A stretch of DNA of 64,000 nt from Bacillota bacterium. Its GTDB lineage: Bacteria; Bacillota; Clostridia; Christensenellales; Aristaeellaceae. The notes beneath the pieces were generated by a model. It had not been told where the DNA came from. It ran no database searches and saw only the letters and a list, made by a program, of their open reading frames with translations. The stretch covers positions 186,001 through 250,000 of the forward strand of contig JAEYOW010000044.1 in assembly GCA_023411375.1 (NCBI GenBank), given 5' to 3'. Shown one piece after another: positions 1 through 7,926 of the stretch (position 1 is the stretch's first letter; each line of letters starts with the position of its first letter). Both the position numbers and the translations under genes were made by a program.

Positions 1-112
1 CGACGCTGTCCGCCCCCCCGCTAACGGCCGCCAGCAGCGCCGCGCCGGAGTGAAACAGCCCAGTCGACTTAAGCGCGGCCCTCACGGCGGGCAGTAAAAC
101 GTCATCCATCAT
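1..112 (-). CDS. tilS: tRNA(Ile)-lysidine synthase, N-terminal fragment
   Basis: Only the first 37 codons lie in the window; the gene continues beyond position 1. The reading begins MMDDVLLPAVRAALK and reaches the PP-loop ATP-binding motif AVSGGADSV, which is placed close to the N-terminus as in TilS. TilS uses ATP to attach lysine to C34 of tRNA-Ile(CAU), so that the tRNA reads AUA codons. The start codon ATG (112-110) shares one base with the stop of the DUF4364-like gene (TAATG), so the two are probably translationally coupled. Other PP-loop enzymes share SGGxDS, so the assignment rests on the motif position and short N-terminal lead. Confidence 0.72.
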   Translation of the reverse strand, partial: MMDDVLLPAVRAALKSTGLFHSGAALLAAVSGGADSV

Positions 113-909
113 TAGTTACCGCCCCCGCTCAGCAGCGCGGCGGTAATCTTCGCGGCCAGCCGGCCTTCCTCCGCAAGCGCCGCTGACGCCCAACGCGCCG
201 CCGCCTCGCGCCCGGGCATCAATAGCGCGACCACATAGGTGGCCGCGGTGTCCCGCAGGCAGACCACGGCGGAATGCTCGTGCTTGCCGTAAGCGCAAAG
301 CATGGGCCGTCCCGGAGCCGCCGTTTTCATCGCCAACTCCAGTGTTTCGGCGGTCTCAACCGCCGGCGCGTCCCCGCCGCCGCACGGCAAAGTATATAAT
401 AGCAGCATCAAATGCGACGCGCACAGCCGGAAGCGCTTCATGGCCGCGGAGGCCAGCGGCCTCTGCCTTGTTAAAATACGCAGAAAGAGCGTCGGCACAT
501 CCCCCTCGCGCACCGTGCACGCCACACGGCTCTCGCCGTCTTCCGAGCGCTCGTGCGCGGCGCGCACCTTGAGCCGCTCGTTCAGCCGCGCGCAGTAGGC
601 GGGAGCTGCCTTTTCAATTCGTTCCCGATCGGCGCGGGGCAGCCTTTCCGAAAACAGGGCAAGCGTTCTGCGCCCTTTTTCCGTCAGATACAGCGAGCCC
701 TGAATGGCGTGGCTGCCGCTGTCCAGCGCGCCGTCCTTTTTCAGCTCGTCCACAAATACGCACAGGGGCATGTAGTCCATCAGTTCAAGCTGGGCCACAA
801 AGGGCCAGAGTTGGTCCAGCGTCGCCATGCCCAGCGCGTTTACACAGCAAAGCACGCGAAGCCTGTACTCCGCATCCGATATTCTGCGTTTTGGGGAAGT
901 AAGCGGCAT
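112..909 (-). CDS. DUF4364-like protein (predicted winged-helix)
   Basis: A 265-residue protein of unknown function. The start MPLTSPKRRISDAEYRLRVL is chosen because GGAGG sits 5 bases upstream; an in-frame extension to 981 would swallow that site. Residues 10-80 read like a winged-helix segment (LRVLCCVNALGMATLDQLW... YLTEKGRRTLALF), and the rest is an alpha/beta domain. Length and layout recall the Firmicutes family DUF4364, which has no established role. It overlaps the tilS start by one base and probably forms a two-gene operon with it. The terminator at 942-973 separates it from the HPr-like gene upstream. A transcriptional role is only suggested by the winged-helix-like start. Confidence 0.6.
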   Translation of the reverse strand: MPLTSPKRRISDAEYRLRVLCCVNALGMATLDQLWPFVAQLELMDYMPLCVFVDELKKDGALDSGSHAIQGSLYLTEKGRRTLALFSERLPRADRERIEKAAPAYCARLNERLKVRAAHERSEDGESRVACTVREGDVPTLFLRILTRQRPLASAAMKRFRLCASHLMLLLYTLPCGGGDAPAVETAETLELAMKTAAPGRPMLCAYGKHEHSAVVCLRDTAATYVVALLMPGREAAARWASAALAEEGRLAAKITAALLSGGGN

Positions 910-941
910 GGCGGCCTCCTTTTCGTGATGGGGTGCGTATC

Positions 942-973
942 GAAAAAGAAAAGGCAAAGCAATATGCTTTGCC
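942..973 (-). terminator. Intrinsic terminator after HPr-like gene
   Basis: Read on the minus strand, an 8-bp stem GGCAAAGC/GCTTTGCC with a 5-base loop is followed by TTTTCTTTTT. It lies 60 bases past the stop of the HPr-like gene. Confidence 0.75.
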
Positions 974-1035
974 CATTTCAATGCCGCAAGGGCATGTCTG
1001 TTTGTGCTGAAACGCCTGCCGGAGCAGGCCGGACA

Positions 1036-1263
1036 TTAAGCCATGAAGGGCTTGATGTCGCCAAGGAGATCATCGCAGGAATCCGTATAGATTTCCATGG
1101 TGATGGGCTTGCTCAGATCCAGGCTGAAGATACCAAGGATGGACTTCGCATCCACCACATGACGGCCTGCGCGCAGATCTACGTCGTAGGGGTAGCGGTT
1201 AACGATGTTGACAAAGGACTTAACGTTCTCCGCCAAGCTCAGCTTAATGTTGACAGACTTCAT
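1036..1263 (-). CDS. HPr-like protein without the phosphorylatable histidine
   Basis: A 75-residue HPr-fold protein. The start ATG at 1263 has AAAGGGGG just upstream and its own promoter. The stretch DAKSILGIFSLDLSKPI matches the conserved region around regulatory Ser46 of HPr, with Ser at residue 41. The N-terminal region where HPr carries GxHARPA reads LAENVKSFVNIVNRY and has no histidine. It therefore cannot act as the normal PTS phosphocarrier through His15, although phosphorylation or binding through the Ser region remains possible. Similar small HPr-like proteins occur in Clostridia with unknown roles. It is transcribed alone, ending at a hairpin terminator. A second His-less HPr-like protein is encoded at 45375-45632. 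Confidence 0.75.
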   Translation of the reverse strand: MKSVNIKLSLAENVKSFVNIVNRYPYDVDLRAGRHVVDAKSILGIFSLDLSKPITMEIYTDSCDDLLGDIKPFMA

Positions 1264-1296
1264 GGTGTATGTGCCCCCTTTCATAGTTACAATGGT

Positions 1297-1325
1297 ATTA
1301 TACACCATAGGGTTCCAAATTGCAA
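1297..1325 (-). promoter_or_regulatory. Promoter of HPr-like gene
   Basis: On the minus strand TTGCAA (1325-1320), a 17-bp spacer and a perfect TATAAT (1302-1297), about 34 bp before the start codon. Confidence 0.65.
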
Positions 1326-1339
1326 GGAAATTGCGGGGA

Positions 1340-1368
1340 TTGTTGTCGGACCCGATCCATGCTATAAT
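1340..1368 (+). promoter_or_regulatory. Promoter of kinase/nucleotidyltransferase operon
   Basis: TTGTTG (1340-1345), 17-bp spacer, TATAAT (1363-1368). It lies back to back with the HPr-like promoter and reads toward the kinase gene at 1441. Confidence 0.6.
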
Positions 1369-1440
1369 ACAATTTATGACGGCGCTCGCCGCCGCACGCC
1401 GCAAGGCGCAAGAACGAAGGAAAAGGATGACGTTTCTGCC

Positions 1441-2559
1441 ATGAAGCTTCTCATCGACGAGGTACGGGCGCTTGCGGCCCAGTTCGTCCCGGACGGCCAG
1501 TGCGGAAGGCCCAAGCCATATGGAGGCGGGCACATCAACGACACCTACCTGTTTGAGTGCGGTGACTGCGGCGCGCAGTACGTGCTTCAGCGCATCAACA
1601 AAGCCGCCTTCCCAAAGCCCGACCAGGTGATGGACAATATGCTGCGCGTGACCGATCATCTTCGCGGCGAAATCATTCGGCGCGGCGGCGACCCCGCGCG
1701 CGAAACGCTGGAGCTGCGCACAACGCGCGACGGCGGCTTTTTCGCCGTTGACCGAAACGGCGATTTTTGGCGTTCTTACCGCTTTGTGGCCGATACCGTC
1801 AGCTACGACCGCACGGACGATCAAAACATCCTGCGCGAGTCCGGGCGCGCTTTCGGGCGCTTTATGGATATGCTCAGCGGCTTTGACGCCGCCTCCTTGC
1901 ACGAGACGATCGAAAACTTTCATAACACGCCCCTGCGGTTTCGCGCGTTCCGCGACGCCGTGGAACGCGACCTTTCCGGCCGCGCCGGAGGAGTGCGCGG
2001 GGAAATCGACGCCGCTCTGGCCTACGAGCCCTTTGCCTCCAGGCTGACCGACGGGCTTGCTTCGGGCGCGCTTCCCCTGCGTGTGACGCACAACGACACC
2101 AAGCTCAACAACGTGCTTATCGACCGGCATACGGGCCGTGGCCTGTGCGTAATCGATCTGGATACCGTAATGCCGGGCCTCTGCGCCTATGATTTTGGCG
2201 ACGCCATCCGCTTTGGGGCCAGCACCGCCGATGAGGATGAGCGGGACCTCGACCAGGTGCGCCTGAGCATACCGCTTTACCGCGCGTACGCCGAGGGCTA
2301 TCTGGCCGAGGTGCGGGACAGCCTGACGCAGCGCGAGCTTGCCTCCCTGCCCGTCGGCGCCAAAATGATGACGCTTGAATGCTTAATCCGCTTTTTGGGA
2401 GATTATCTAAACGGCGACGTTTATTTTAAAACCGATTATCCGGGGCATAACCTCGCGCGCGCCCGAACCCAGCTTAAGCTGCTTGCCGAGATGGACGCGC
2501 ATTGGGCTGAAATGGTGGAAATTGTTAACGAGCTTGGAGAGGGGAACAGGAAACGATGA
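1441..2559 (+). CDS. APH-fold sugar kinase (N-acetylhexosamine 1-kinase-like)
   Basis: A 372-residue aminoglycoside-phosphotransferase-fold kinase. Residues 28-36 GGGHINDTY form the nucleotide-binding loop, HNDTKLNN (217-224) is the catalytic loop, and VIDLDTVMPG (about 237-246) carries the metal-binding Asp. This arrangement matches NahK/mucin-desulfatase-type kinases, which phosphorylate the anomeric position of N-acetylhexosamines. The next gene is a sugar-phosphate nucleotidyltransferase and the two overlap by ATGA, so phosphorylation followed by NDP-sugar formation is the likely pathway. The upstream open frame reaches much further but contains the promoter and lacks kinase features, so ATG 1441 (AAAAGGA upstream) is preferred. 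Substrate specificity cannot be read from sequence. Confidence 0.72.
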   Translation: MKLLIDEVRALAAQFVPDGQCGRPKPYGGGHINDTYLFECGDCGAQYVLQRINKAAFPKPDQVMDNMLRVTDHLRGEIIRRGGDPARETLELRTTRDGGFFAVDRNGDFWRSYRFVADTVSYDRTDDQNILRESGRAFGRFMDMLSGFDAASLHETIENFHNTPLRFRAFRDAVERDLSGRAGGVRGEIDAALAYEPFASRLTDGLASGALPLRVTHNDTKLNNVLIDRHTGRGLCVIDLDTVMPGLCAYDFGDAIRFGASTADEDERDLDQVRLSIPLYRAYAEGYLAEVRDSLTQRELASLPVGAKMMTLECLIRFLGDYLNGDVYFKTDYPGHNLARARTQLKLLAEMDAHWAEMVEIVNELGEGNRKR

Positions 2560-3473
2560 ACAAACCGATTCTGGTGATTATGGCCGCGGGCATGGGCAGC
2601 CGCTACGGCGGGCTCAAGCAGATGGACCCCATAGGTCCCAACGGCGAGCTGATATTGGATTACTCGCTTTTTGACGCGAGACGCGCCGGATTTGAGCGCG
2701 CCATCATCATCATTAAACGCGAGAATGAAAAGGATTTTCGTGAGGTGCTGGGCGACAGGGTCAGCCGCCATATGCGCGTGGACTACGCCTACCAGGAGCT
2801 TAACGACCTGCCGGCGGGCTTTACCGCGCCCAACGGCCGCGGCAAGCCTTGGGGCACCGGTCACGCGGTGCTTTCTGCGCGCGGGCTGGTGGACGCGCCC
2901 TTTTGCGCTATCAACGCGGATGATTACTACGGCGCGCATGCCTTTGAACTCTGCTACAGGCACCTTTCCAGCCTTCGGGACGACGGCGATATCGCCATGG
3001 TTGGTTATCTGCTGAAAAACACGCTGAGCGAAACCGGTTATGTGGCGCGCGGCATATGCGAGCTGGACGCCGCAAACCAGCTTGTGGACCTGACCGAGCG
3101 CACGCACATCATCTCTTCCGTGGATGGCCCGCTGATGACCGAGGATGGGAAAACCTACACCCGCCTGTCACCGGACACGGTGGTCAGCATGAACATGTGG
3201 GGCTTTCCGGCGGATATGATGAAGCGGCTGGCCGACAGCTTTCCCCGCTTTTTGGAAAAGGCGCTTGCGGAAAACCCGCTGAAGGCCGAATTTTTTCTGC
3301 CCACCGCCGTGGACGGCGAGCTGCGCGCCGGGCGCGCGACCGTAACCGTGCATACCACGCCGGATAAATGGTATGGCGTCACCTACCGCGAGGATAAACC
3401 GCAGGTGACCGCCGCGCTTCAAAAAATGACGGAGGACGGCCACTATCCCACGCCGCTGTGGCCCAGGGGTTAG
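2556..3473 (+). CDS. Sugar-phosphate nucleotidyltransferase
   Basis: A 305-residue NTP-transferase-fold enzyme. The N-terminus LVIMAAGMGSRYGGLKQM is the nucleotide-binding loop with the typical G-x-G-x-R and a following Lys; AINADDYYG (118-126) carries the Asp pair that binds metal and sugar phosphate. Such enzymes join NTP and sugar-1-phosphate to give an NDP-sugar plus pyrophosphate. It overlaps the kinase by four bases and is followed 22 bp later by a cell-wall carboxypeptidase, so activated sugar for wall or surface polymers is a reasonable guess. It lacks the C-terminal left-handed helix of GlmU, and UTP versus dTTP preference is not evident. Confidence 0.75.
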   Translation: MNKPILVIMAAGMGSRYGGLKQMDPIGPNGELILDYSLFDARRAGFERAIIIIKRENEKDFREVLGDRVSRHMRVDYAYQELNDLPAGFTAPNGRGKPWGTGHAVLSARGLVDAPFCAINADDYYGAHAFELCYRHLSSLRDDGDIAMVGYLLKNTLSETGYVARGICELDAANQLVDLTERTHIISSVDGPLMTEDGKTYTRLSPDTVVSMNMWGFPADMMKRLADSFPRFLEKALAENPLKAEFFLPTAVDGELRAGRATVTVHTTPDKWYGVTYREDKPQVTAALQKMTEDGHYPTPLWPRG

Positions 3474-3495
3474 CAGTTGACCGCGAGAGGAGGAT

Positions 3496-4779
3496 ATGAT
3501 GGATAAGCGAAAGCCTTCAATCAAAACAATCGTCATGTGGGCGTTGCTGGCAGCCCTGATCGTTGTGATCGCGCTGCTCGCGCCCAAAACCTGGCAGGAT
3601 TATCAGACCCTTGAGACGGAGCGCAACGCCACCCCAACCCCTACCTCGGACGTGAGCAGCGCGCTCATGGTAACGATCGATCCCAACAATACGCCCACGC
3701 CCACCGTCATGCTGCTTAAAGTTGGCACAAAAGGCGACGAGGTCAAGCGCCTTCAGGAGCGGCTAAAGCAGCTGGGGTACTACACCGGCGAGGTGGACGG
3801 CCAATATGGGCAGGGCACGGCCGACGCGGTCAAGCTTTTCCAGAACCAGCATAACCTTTTAAGCGACGGTATTGCGGGAGAGAACACCCGCTCCATCCTG
3901 TACGGCGAAAACGCCGAAACCTACGTTCCCACACCCGCGCCGTCCGAAACGCCCGCCTCGCTCAGCAAGGGGGACGCTGGAGATACGGTGCGCGCCATGC
4001 AGGAGCGCCTGAAAATACTTGGCTATTACAACGGCAATGTGGACGGTGATTTTGGCGGCGGCACTCAGGAAGCCGTCCGCCTTTTTCAAAGCCAAAACAG
4101 CTTGAATGTGGACGGCGTGGCCGCGGAGCAGACGCTTTCCCTCCTATACAGCGACGACGCCAGACAGGCGGCCGTCACTCCTACTCCCGACCCTTCCGCC
4201 ATGCCGTCCCTTGTAAATAAGAAATACCCCGTTTCCAGTGACGACAGGCCCGGAGATCTCGTGCTTTTGCGAAACGTTCTGTCCTCATCGCTCGTATACG
4301 TCAAGGGCAGCGAGATCGAGGGCGACCGCACGGCGGTAGCGGCGCTCCAAACCATGCTTGAGGCCGCGGCGGCGGACGGCGTGACCGGCTGGCAAATCAG
4401 CGCGGGCTACCGCAGCTACAATTATCAGCAGACGCTTTTTGACCGGCAGGTTAAGCAGTACCAGGCCGAGGGCATGAGCAGAGACAAGGCGGTTTCCGCA
4501 ACCAAGCTCACCGTAGCCGATCCCGGAACCAGCGAGCACCATACCGGGCTGGCGTTCGACGTTACTGTTGCGGGCACTACCTTCAAGGGAACCGACCAGC
4601 AGAAGTGGCTCCACAAAAACTGCTGGGATTACGGTTTCATCATCCGTTATCAGGAGGACAAGGAAAAAATCACCGGCTTTCTGGCCGAGGCATGGCATAT
4701 CCGCTATGTGGGCGTTAAGCACAGCGTGGTCATGCGCGACAAAAACCTTTGTCTGGAGGAATATCTGGGGCAGGCGTAA
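3496..4779 (+). CDS. Membrane-anchored D-Ala-D-Ala carboxypeptidase (VanY type) with two peptidoglycan-binding domains
   Basis: A 427-residue wall hydrolase. A single N-terminal membrane segment lies at about 13-30, followed by a Thr-Pro linker and two peptidoglycan-binding repeats (about 79-137 and 158-218, each with LGYY.G.VDG). The C-terminal VanY/LAS metallopeptidase domain spans about 240-420. Zinc ligands and catalytic residues are visible: SEHHTGLAFD (346-355; His348 and Asp355) and EAWH (398-401; Glu398 and His401). The enzyme should trim terminal D-Ala from stem peptides outside the cell. Two start codons (3496, 3499) follow GAGAGGAGG. It ends the 1441-4779 operon before a clear terminator. 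VanY domains also occur in housekeeping trimming, so vancomycin resistance is not implied. Confidence 0.88.
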   Translation: MMDKRKPSIKTIVMWALLAALIVVIALLAPKTWQDYQTLETERNATPTPTSDVSSALMVTIDPNNTPTPTVMLLKVGTKGDEVKRLQERLKQLGYYTGEVDGQYGQGTADAVKLFQNQHNLLSDGIAGENTRSILYGENAETYVPTPAPSETPASLSKGDAGDTVRAMQERLKILGYYNGNVDGDFGGGTQEAVRLFQSQNSLNVDGVAAEQTLSLLYSDDARQAAVTPTPDPSAMPSLVNKKYPVSSDDRPGDLVLLRNVLSSSLVYVKGSEIEGDRTAVAALQTMLEAAAADGVTGWQISAGYRSYNYQQTLFDRQVKQYQAEGMSRDKAVSATKLTVADPGTSEHHTGLAFDVTVAGTTFKGTDQQKWLHKNCWDYGFIIRYQEDKEKITGFLAEAWHIRYVGVKHSVVMRDKNLCLEEYLGQA

Positions 4780-4796
4780 AAATACGAACATCTGTC

Positions 4797-4823
4797 AAGA
4801 CCGCCGGCGGCGGTCTTTTCTTT
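4797..4823 (+). terminator. Intrinsic terminator of kinase-VanY operon
   Basis: Perfect 9-bp stem AAGACCGCC/GGCGGTCTT with a 3-base loop, then TTTTCTTTAT. Confidence 0.85.
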
Positions 4824-4843
4824 ATCCCAATCGGAATTTCCAC

Positions 4844-4872
4844 TTGTCCACCCTCTAAATGTGCGGTATGAT
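4844..4872 (+). promoter_or_regulatory. Promoter of mnmG
   Basis: TTGTCC (4844-4849), 17-bp spacer, TATGAT (4867-4872), 35 bp before the mnmG start. Confidence 0.6.
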
Positions 4873-4907
4873 AGGAGCGCTTATTTGAGGGAATTGGGAG
4901 GCATCCT

Positions 4908-6800
4908 ATGCATTTTGATCTCATTGTTATCGGCGCGGGGCACGCGGGCTGCGAGGCGGCCCTCGCCGCCGCCCGCATGGGCGTAAACACGCTTATGCTC
5001 ACGCTGGATTTGGGCAGCGTGGCGCTTATGCCGTGCAACCCCGCCATCGGGGGCACCGGCAAGGGCCATTTGGTGCGCGAGGTGGACGCCCTCGGCGGGC
5101 AAATGGGCCTTTGCATCGACCGTACGTTTTTGCAAAGCCGCATGCTCAACCGCGGCAAGGGCCCGGCCGTTCACAGCCTGCGCGCGCAGGCGGATAAACG
5201 CCGCTACCATGAGGATATGCTTTCCGTGCTTTTCTCCGCTGAAAATCTGACCGTCCGCCAAGGGGAAGCCATGGAAATCCTGACGGCGAATGGCGCGGTC
5301 TGCGGCGTTCAAACCATGACGGGCGAGCGCATATCCTGCCGCGCGTGCGTGGTGTGCGGCGGCGTGTACCTCAAAAGCCGCATCATCATCGGGGATTACA
5401 GCAAGCAGAGCGGCCCGCAGGGGTTGATGCGCGCCGAGGGCCTTTCTCATTCGCTTGAACAGCTTGGCTTTACCCTTCGCCGCTTTAAGACGGGAACGCC
5501 CGCGCGCGTGGACGTGCGCAGCATCGATTTTGATCTGATGGAGCCGCAGGCAGGCGACGATCCCATCACGCCTTTTTCCTTTCTGACCGTGGCGCGCGAG
5601 GCGGATGCCAGGGTGCGCTATCCACTACAAAACCGGTCCGTATGCTACCTGACTTATACCAACGAACAAACGCACCGCGTCATCCGGGAAAACCTTCATC
5701 TGTCCCCCATGGTGCGCGGGGATATCAAGGGTACCGGCGCGCGCTACTGCCCCAGCATTGAGGATAAGGTCCGCCGATTTGCCGATAAGGACAGGCACCA
5801 GCTTTTTCTGGAGCCTGAGGGTCTGGAATGTCCCGAATGGTACGTACAGGGCATGAGTTCCAGCCTGCCGGAGCGCGTGCAATGGGCGATGTACCGCACC
5901 GTACCCGGCCTGGAGCGCGCTGTGCTCACACGTCTGGCCTATGCCATCGAGTACGACTGTATCGACCCGACTGAGCTCCGCCTGACGCTTGGCAGCCGCC
6001 GTGTGCCCGGGCTGTACTTTGCCGGGCAGGTAAACGGCACCTCAGGCTACGAGGAGGCGGCCGCGCAGGGCATTCTGGCCGGTATCAACGCCGCCTGTTT
6101 TCTTCAGGAGAAGGAGCCTCTTATCATTACGCGGGACATGGGCTACCTAGGCGTGATGGTGGACGACCTGTGCACCAAGGGCACCGACGAACCCTACCGT
6201 ATGATGACCAGCCGTTGCGAATACCGGCTGCTGCTCCGGCAGGATAACGCCGATCTTCGCCTGACCGCGCTCAGCCATGCCCGCGGGCTGGCGGATGCCC
6301 GCCGCATGGCGCTGGTGGAAAAGAAGCGCGATGGAGCCGTGAGCCTGTTGGAAAAGCTCAGGACACGCAAGCTGCCCGCCTCGCCGGAGCGCGACGGCTG
6401 GCTCGCGGCGCATGGGCAGCCCATCACCTCCGCAACCCTTTTTGCTGATGAGCTTTTGCGCCGTCCGGAAATTGATATGGAGGCGCTTGCGACGCTATGC
6501 CCGGAACTTGCCGACTTCGCGCCCGACGCAGCCGAGCAGGCGGAACTTTCCGTCAAATACGACGGATACCTGAAAAAACAGCAGGCTCAGGTGGCGCGCG
6601 CCCGCGCTATGGAGGACTGGCTGATTCCCGAGGATATTGATTACGAAACCATTGAGAGCCTTCGCATCGAGGCACGGCAAAAACTGGCGCATAAGCTTCC
6701 GCAGAGCCTGAGCCAGGCCGGGCGCATCCCAGGCGTCAACCCGGCGGATGTGGCCGTGCTGATGGTATGGCTTAAAAAACGGCGGGAGGAACGGACATGA
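4908..6800 (+). CDS. mnmG: tRNA uridine-34 carboxymethylaminomethyl-modifying enzyme MnmG
   Basis: A 630-residue FAD protein, the normal length for MnmG/GidA. The dinucleotide fold starts at residue 6 (VIGAGHAGCEAALAAARMG). Family blocks follow: CNPAIGGTGKGHLVREVDALGG, IGDYSKQSGP, RFKTGTPARV and GQVNGTSGYEEAAAQG. With MnmE (not in the window) it installs the cmnm5 group at the wobble uridine of several tRNAs. The start ATG follows GGGAGG. In many bacteria mnmG sits beside mnmE, rsmG and parAB near the origin; here none of those partners is present and the next gene, overlapping by ATGA, is a transporter. Confidence 0.96.
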   Translation: MHFDLIVIGAGHAGCEAALAAARMGVNTLMLTLDLGSVALMPCNPAIGGTGKGHLVREVDALGGQMGLCIDRTFLQSRMLNRGKGPAVHSLRAQADKRRYHEDMLSVLFSAENLTVRQGEAMEILTANGAVCGVQTMTGERISCRACVVCGGVYLKSRIIIGDYSKQSGPQGLMRAEGLSHSLEQLGFTLRRFKTGTPARVDVRSIDFDLMEPQAGDDPITPFSFLTVAREADARVRYPLQNRSVCYLTYTNEQTHRVIRENLHLSPMVRGDIKGTGARYCPSIEDKVRRFADKDRHQLFLEPEGLECPEWYVQGMSSSLPERVQWAMYRTVPGLERAVLTRLAYAIEYDCIDPTELRLTLGSRRVPGLYFAGQVNGTSGYEEAAAQGILAGINAACFLQEKEPLIITRDMGYLGVMVDDLCTKGTDEPYRMMTSRCEYRLLLRQDNADLRLTALSHARGLADARRMALVEKKRDGAVSLLEKLRTRKLPASPERDGWLAAHGQPITSATLFADELLRRPEIDMEALATLCPELADFAPDAAEQAELSVKYDGYLKKQQAQVARARAMEDWLIPEDIDYETIESLRIEARQKLAHKLPQSLSQAGRIPGVNPADVAVLMVWLKKRREERT

Positions 6801-7729
6801 GGCAACCCAGGCAGCGCTCCGCGATGGCGCTCGTCATTTTCGCGGTGTGCATGGTCAGCTATTCCGGGCCTATGGTCAAGGGCGCGCTGAACGAGGGTGC
6901 GTCCCCGATCTCGGTAGCGCTGTTGCGGATGCTCGCTTCGGCTGTTTTGCTGTTCCCGTTTGAAATCCGCCAATGCGTAAGGCGGCGCATTCCGTTTTCA
7001 GCGACGCCGCGCGAATGGGCCTGGACGCTTGTGTCCGCGGTGTTTCTGGCGGGACATTACTTTACTTGGATTACCTCTCTGCAAGGCACAAGCACCTTTG
7101 CATCGGTGGCGCTGGTCTGTACCCAGCCCCTGTTCGTAGCCCTGTTCAGCTATCTGTTGTTTCACGAGCGCTTGCCAAGGAAGGCCATGCCGGGCGCTCT
7201 TCTGGCGCTGCTTGGCGCGCTGACGATCGCGCTTTCGGGTATGGTGGGGCAAAAGAACGCGGCGGACGCCGCCGCAGCGCTTACCAGCAACCTGCTCGCG
7301 CTTGCCGGCGCGGTATTGATGGCCGCACACTGGCTGACGGGCCGCCATATCCGCCGAACCCTGGCCGCCGAGGTCTACACGCCCGTGCTGTACCTGCTGA
7401 CTGCCGGGCTGCTTTTGCTGCTACTGCCCATGACGGGCGGCTTGCGCATGCCGCTTGGCGCTTTGCCCTATATGGCGGGCCTTGTGATCGGTTCCACGCT
7501 TCTGGGTCATGCGGTGTTTGCCTTTGCGCTTTCAAGGGTATCCGCTAACGTCGTCAGCTTTGCGCTTCTTGGCGAACCCGTGGGCGCGATGCTTTTCAGC
7601 ATGCTCTTCTTTGGCGAGGTACCGACCCTTCCGGTCGCTCTGGGCGGGCTTTTAACGCTTGCCGGGCTTGCGCTGTACCTCGCTTTTGCGGGAAGTGAGA
7701 GCAATGAGCTATCATCCGCGTGCGAATGA
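6797..7729 (+). CDS. EamA/DMT-family transporter
   Basis: A 310-residue membrane protein with about ten hydrophobic helices in two EamA halves (roughly 8-145 and 160-305). The motif LGALTIALSGMVG closes the first half and FALLGEPVGAMLFSMLFFGEV marks the second, typical of the drug/metabolite transporter superfamily. These proteins usually export metabolites or amino acids; the substrate is not visible. The start overlaps the mnmG stop by ATGA, so it is translated from the same message, but a functional link to tRNA modification is not implied. A shared terminator at 7815-7844 ends the transcript. Confidence 0.88.
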   Translation: MRQPRQRSAMALVIFAVCMVSYSGPMVKGALNEGASPISVALLRMLASAVLLFPFEIRQCVRRRIPFSATPREWAWTLVSAVFLAGHYFTWITSLQGTSTFASVALVCTQPLFVALFSYLLFHERLPRKAMPGALLALLGALTIALSGMVGQKNAADAAAALTSNLLALAGAVLMAAHWLTGRHIRRTLAAEVYTPVLYLLTAGLLLLLLPMTGGLRMPLGALPYMAGLVIGSTLLGHAVFAFALSRVSANVVSFALLGEPVGAMLFSMLFFGEVPTLPVALGGLLTLAGLALYLAFAGSESNELSSACE

Positions 7730-7814
7730 GCGCGTCGGACCTTTTCCTATGATATTTTCTCGTTACCAAAATCCAGACGCCGCCGTCCGGCTTCTCCCGC
7801 ACTATGGCACGCAA

Positions 7815-7844
7815 AAGACCGACGCCCTTTTCGGCGTCGGTCTT
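7815..7844. terminator. Bidirectional terminator between convergent operons
   Basis: Perfect 12-bp stem AAGACCGACGCC/GGCGTCGGTCTT with loop CTTTTC. It has a T-rich tail on the minus strand and a shorter one on plus, between the converging DMT transporter and solute-binding protein genes. Confidence 0.75.
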
Positions 7845-7926
7845 GTTGCCGGAAATACCGTCGGCGCGGGCAAACGGCCCGCCTGCGCGCTACGAGGCCG
7901 TTACTTTTCACTTTTGCGCCCCGCGC

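Noticed and set aside
553..1440. A long plus-strand open frame running into the kinase gene
   Set aside because: It lies antisense to the DUF4364-like and HPr-like genes and contains promoter sequence. The kinase domain begins at 1441 with its own ribosome site.
1264..2130. Minus-strand open frame upstream of the HPr-like start
   Set aside because: It overlaps the kinase gene in antisense and shows no family features. The HPr-like protein starts at 1263 next to AAAGGGGG and a promoter.
3496..4779. Vancomycin resistance gene vanY
   Set aside because: The catalytic domain is VanY-like, but no vanRSHAX genes are nearby and such domains are common in wall remodelling.
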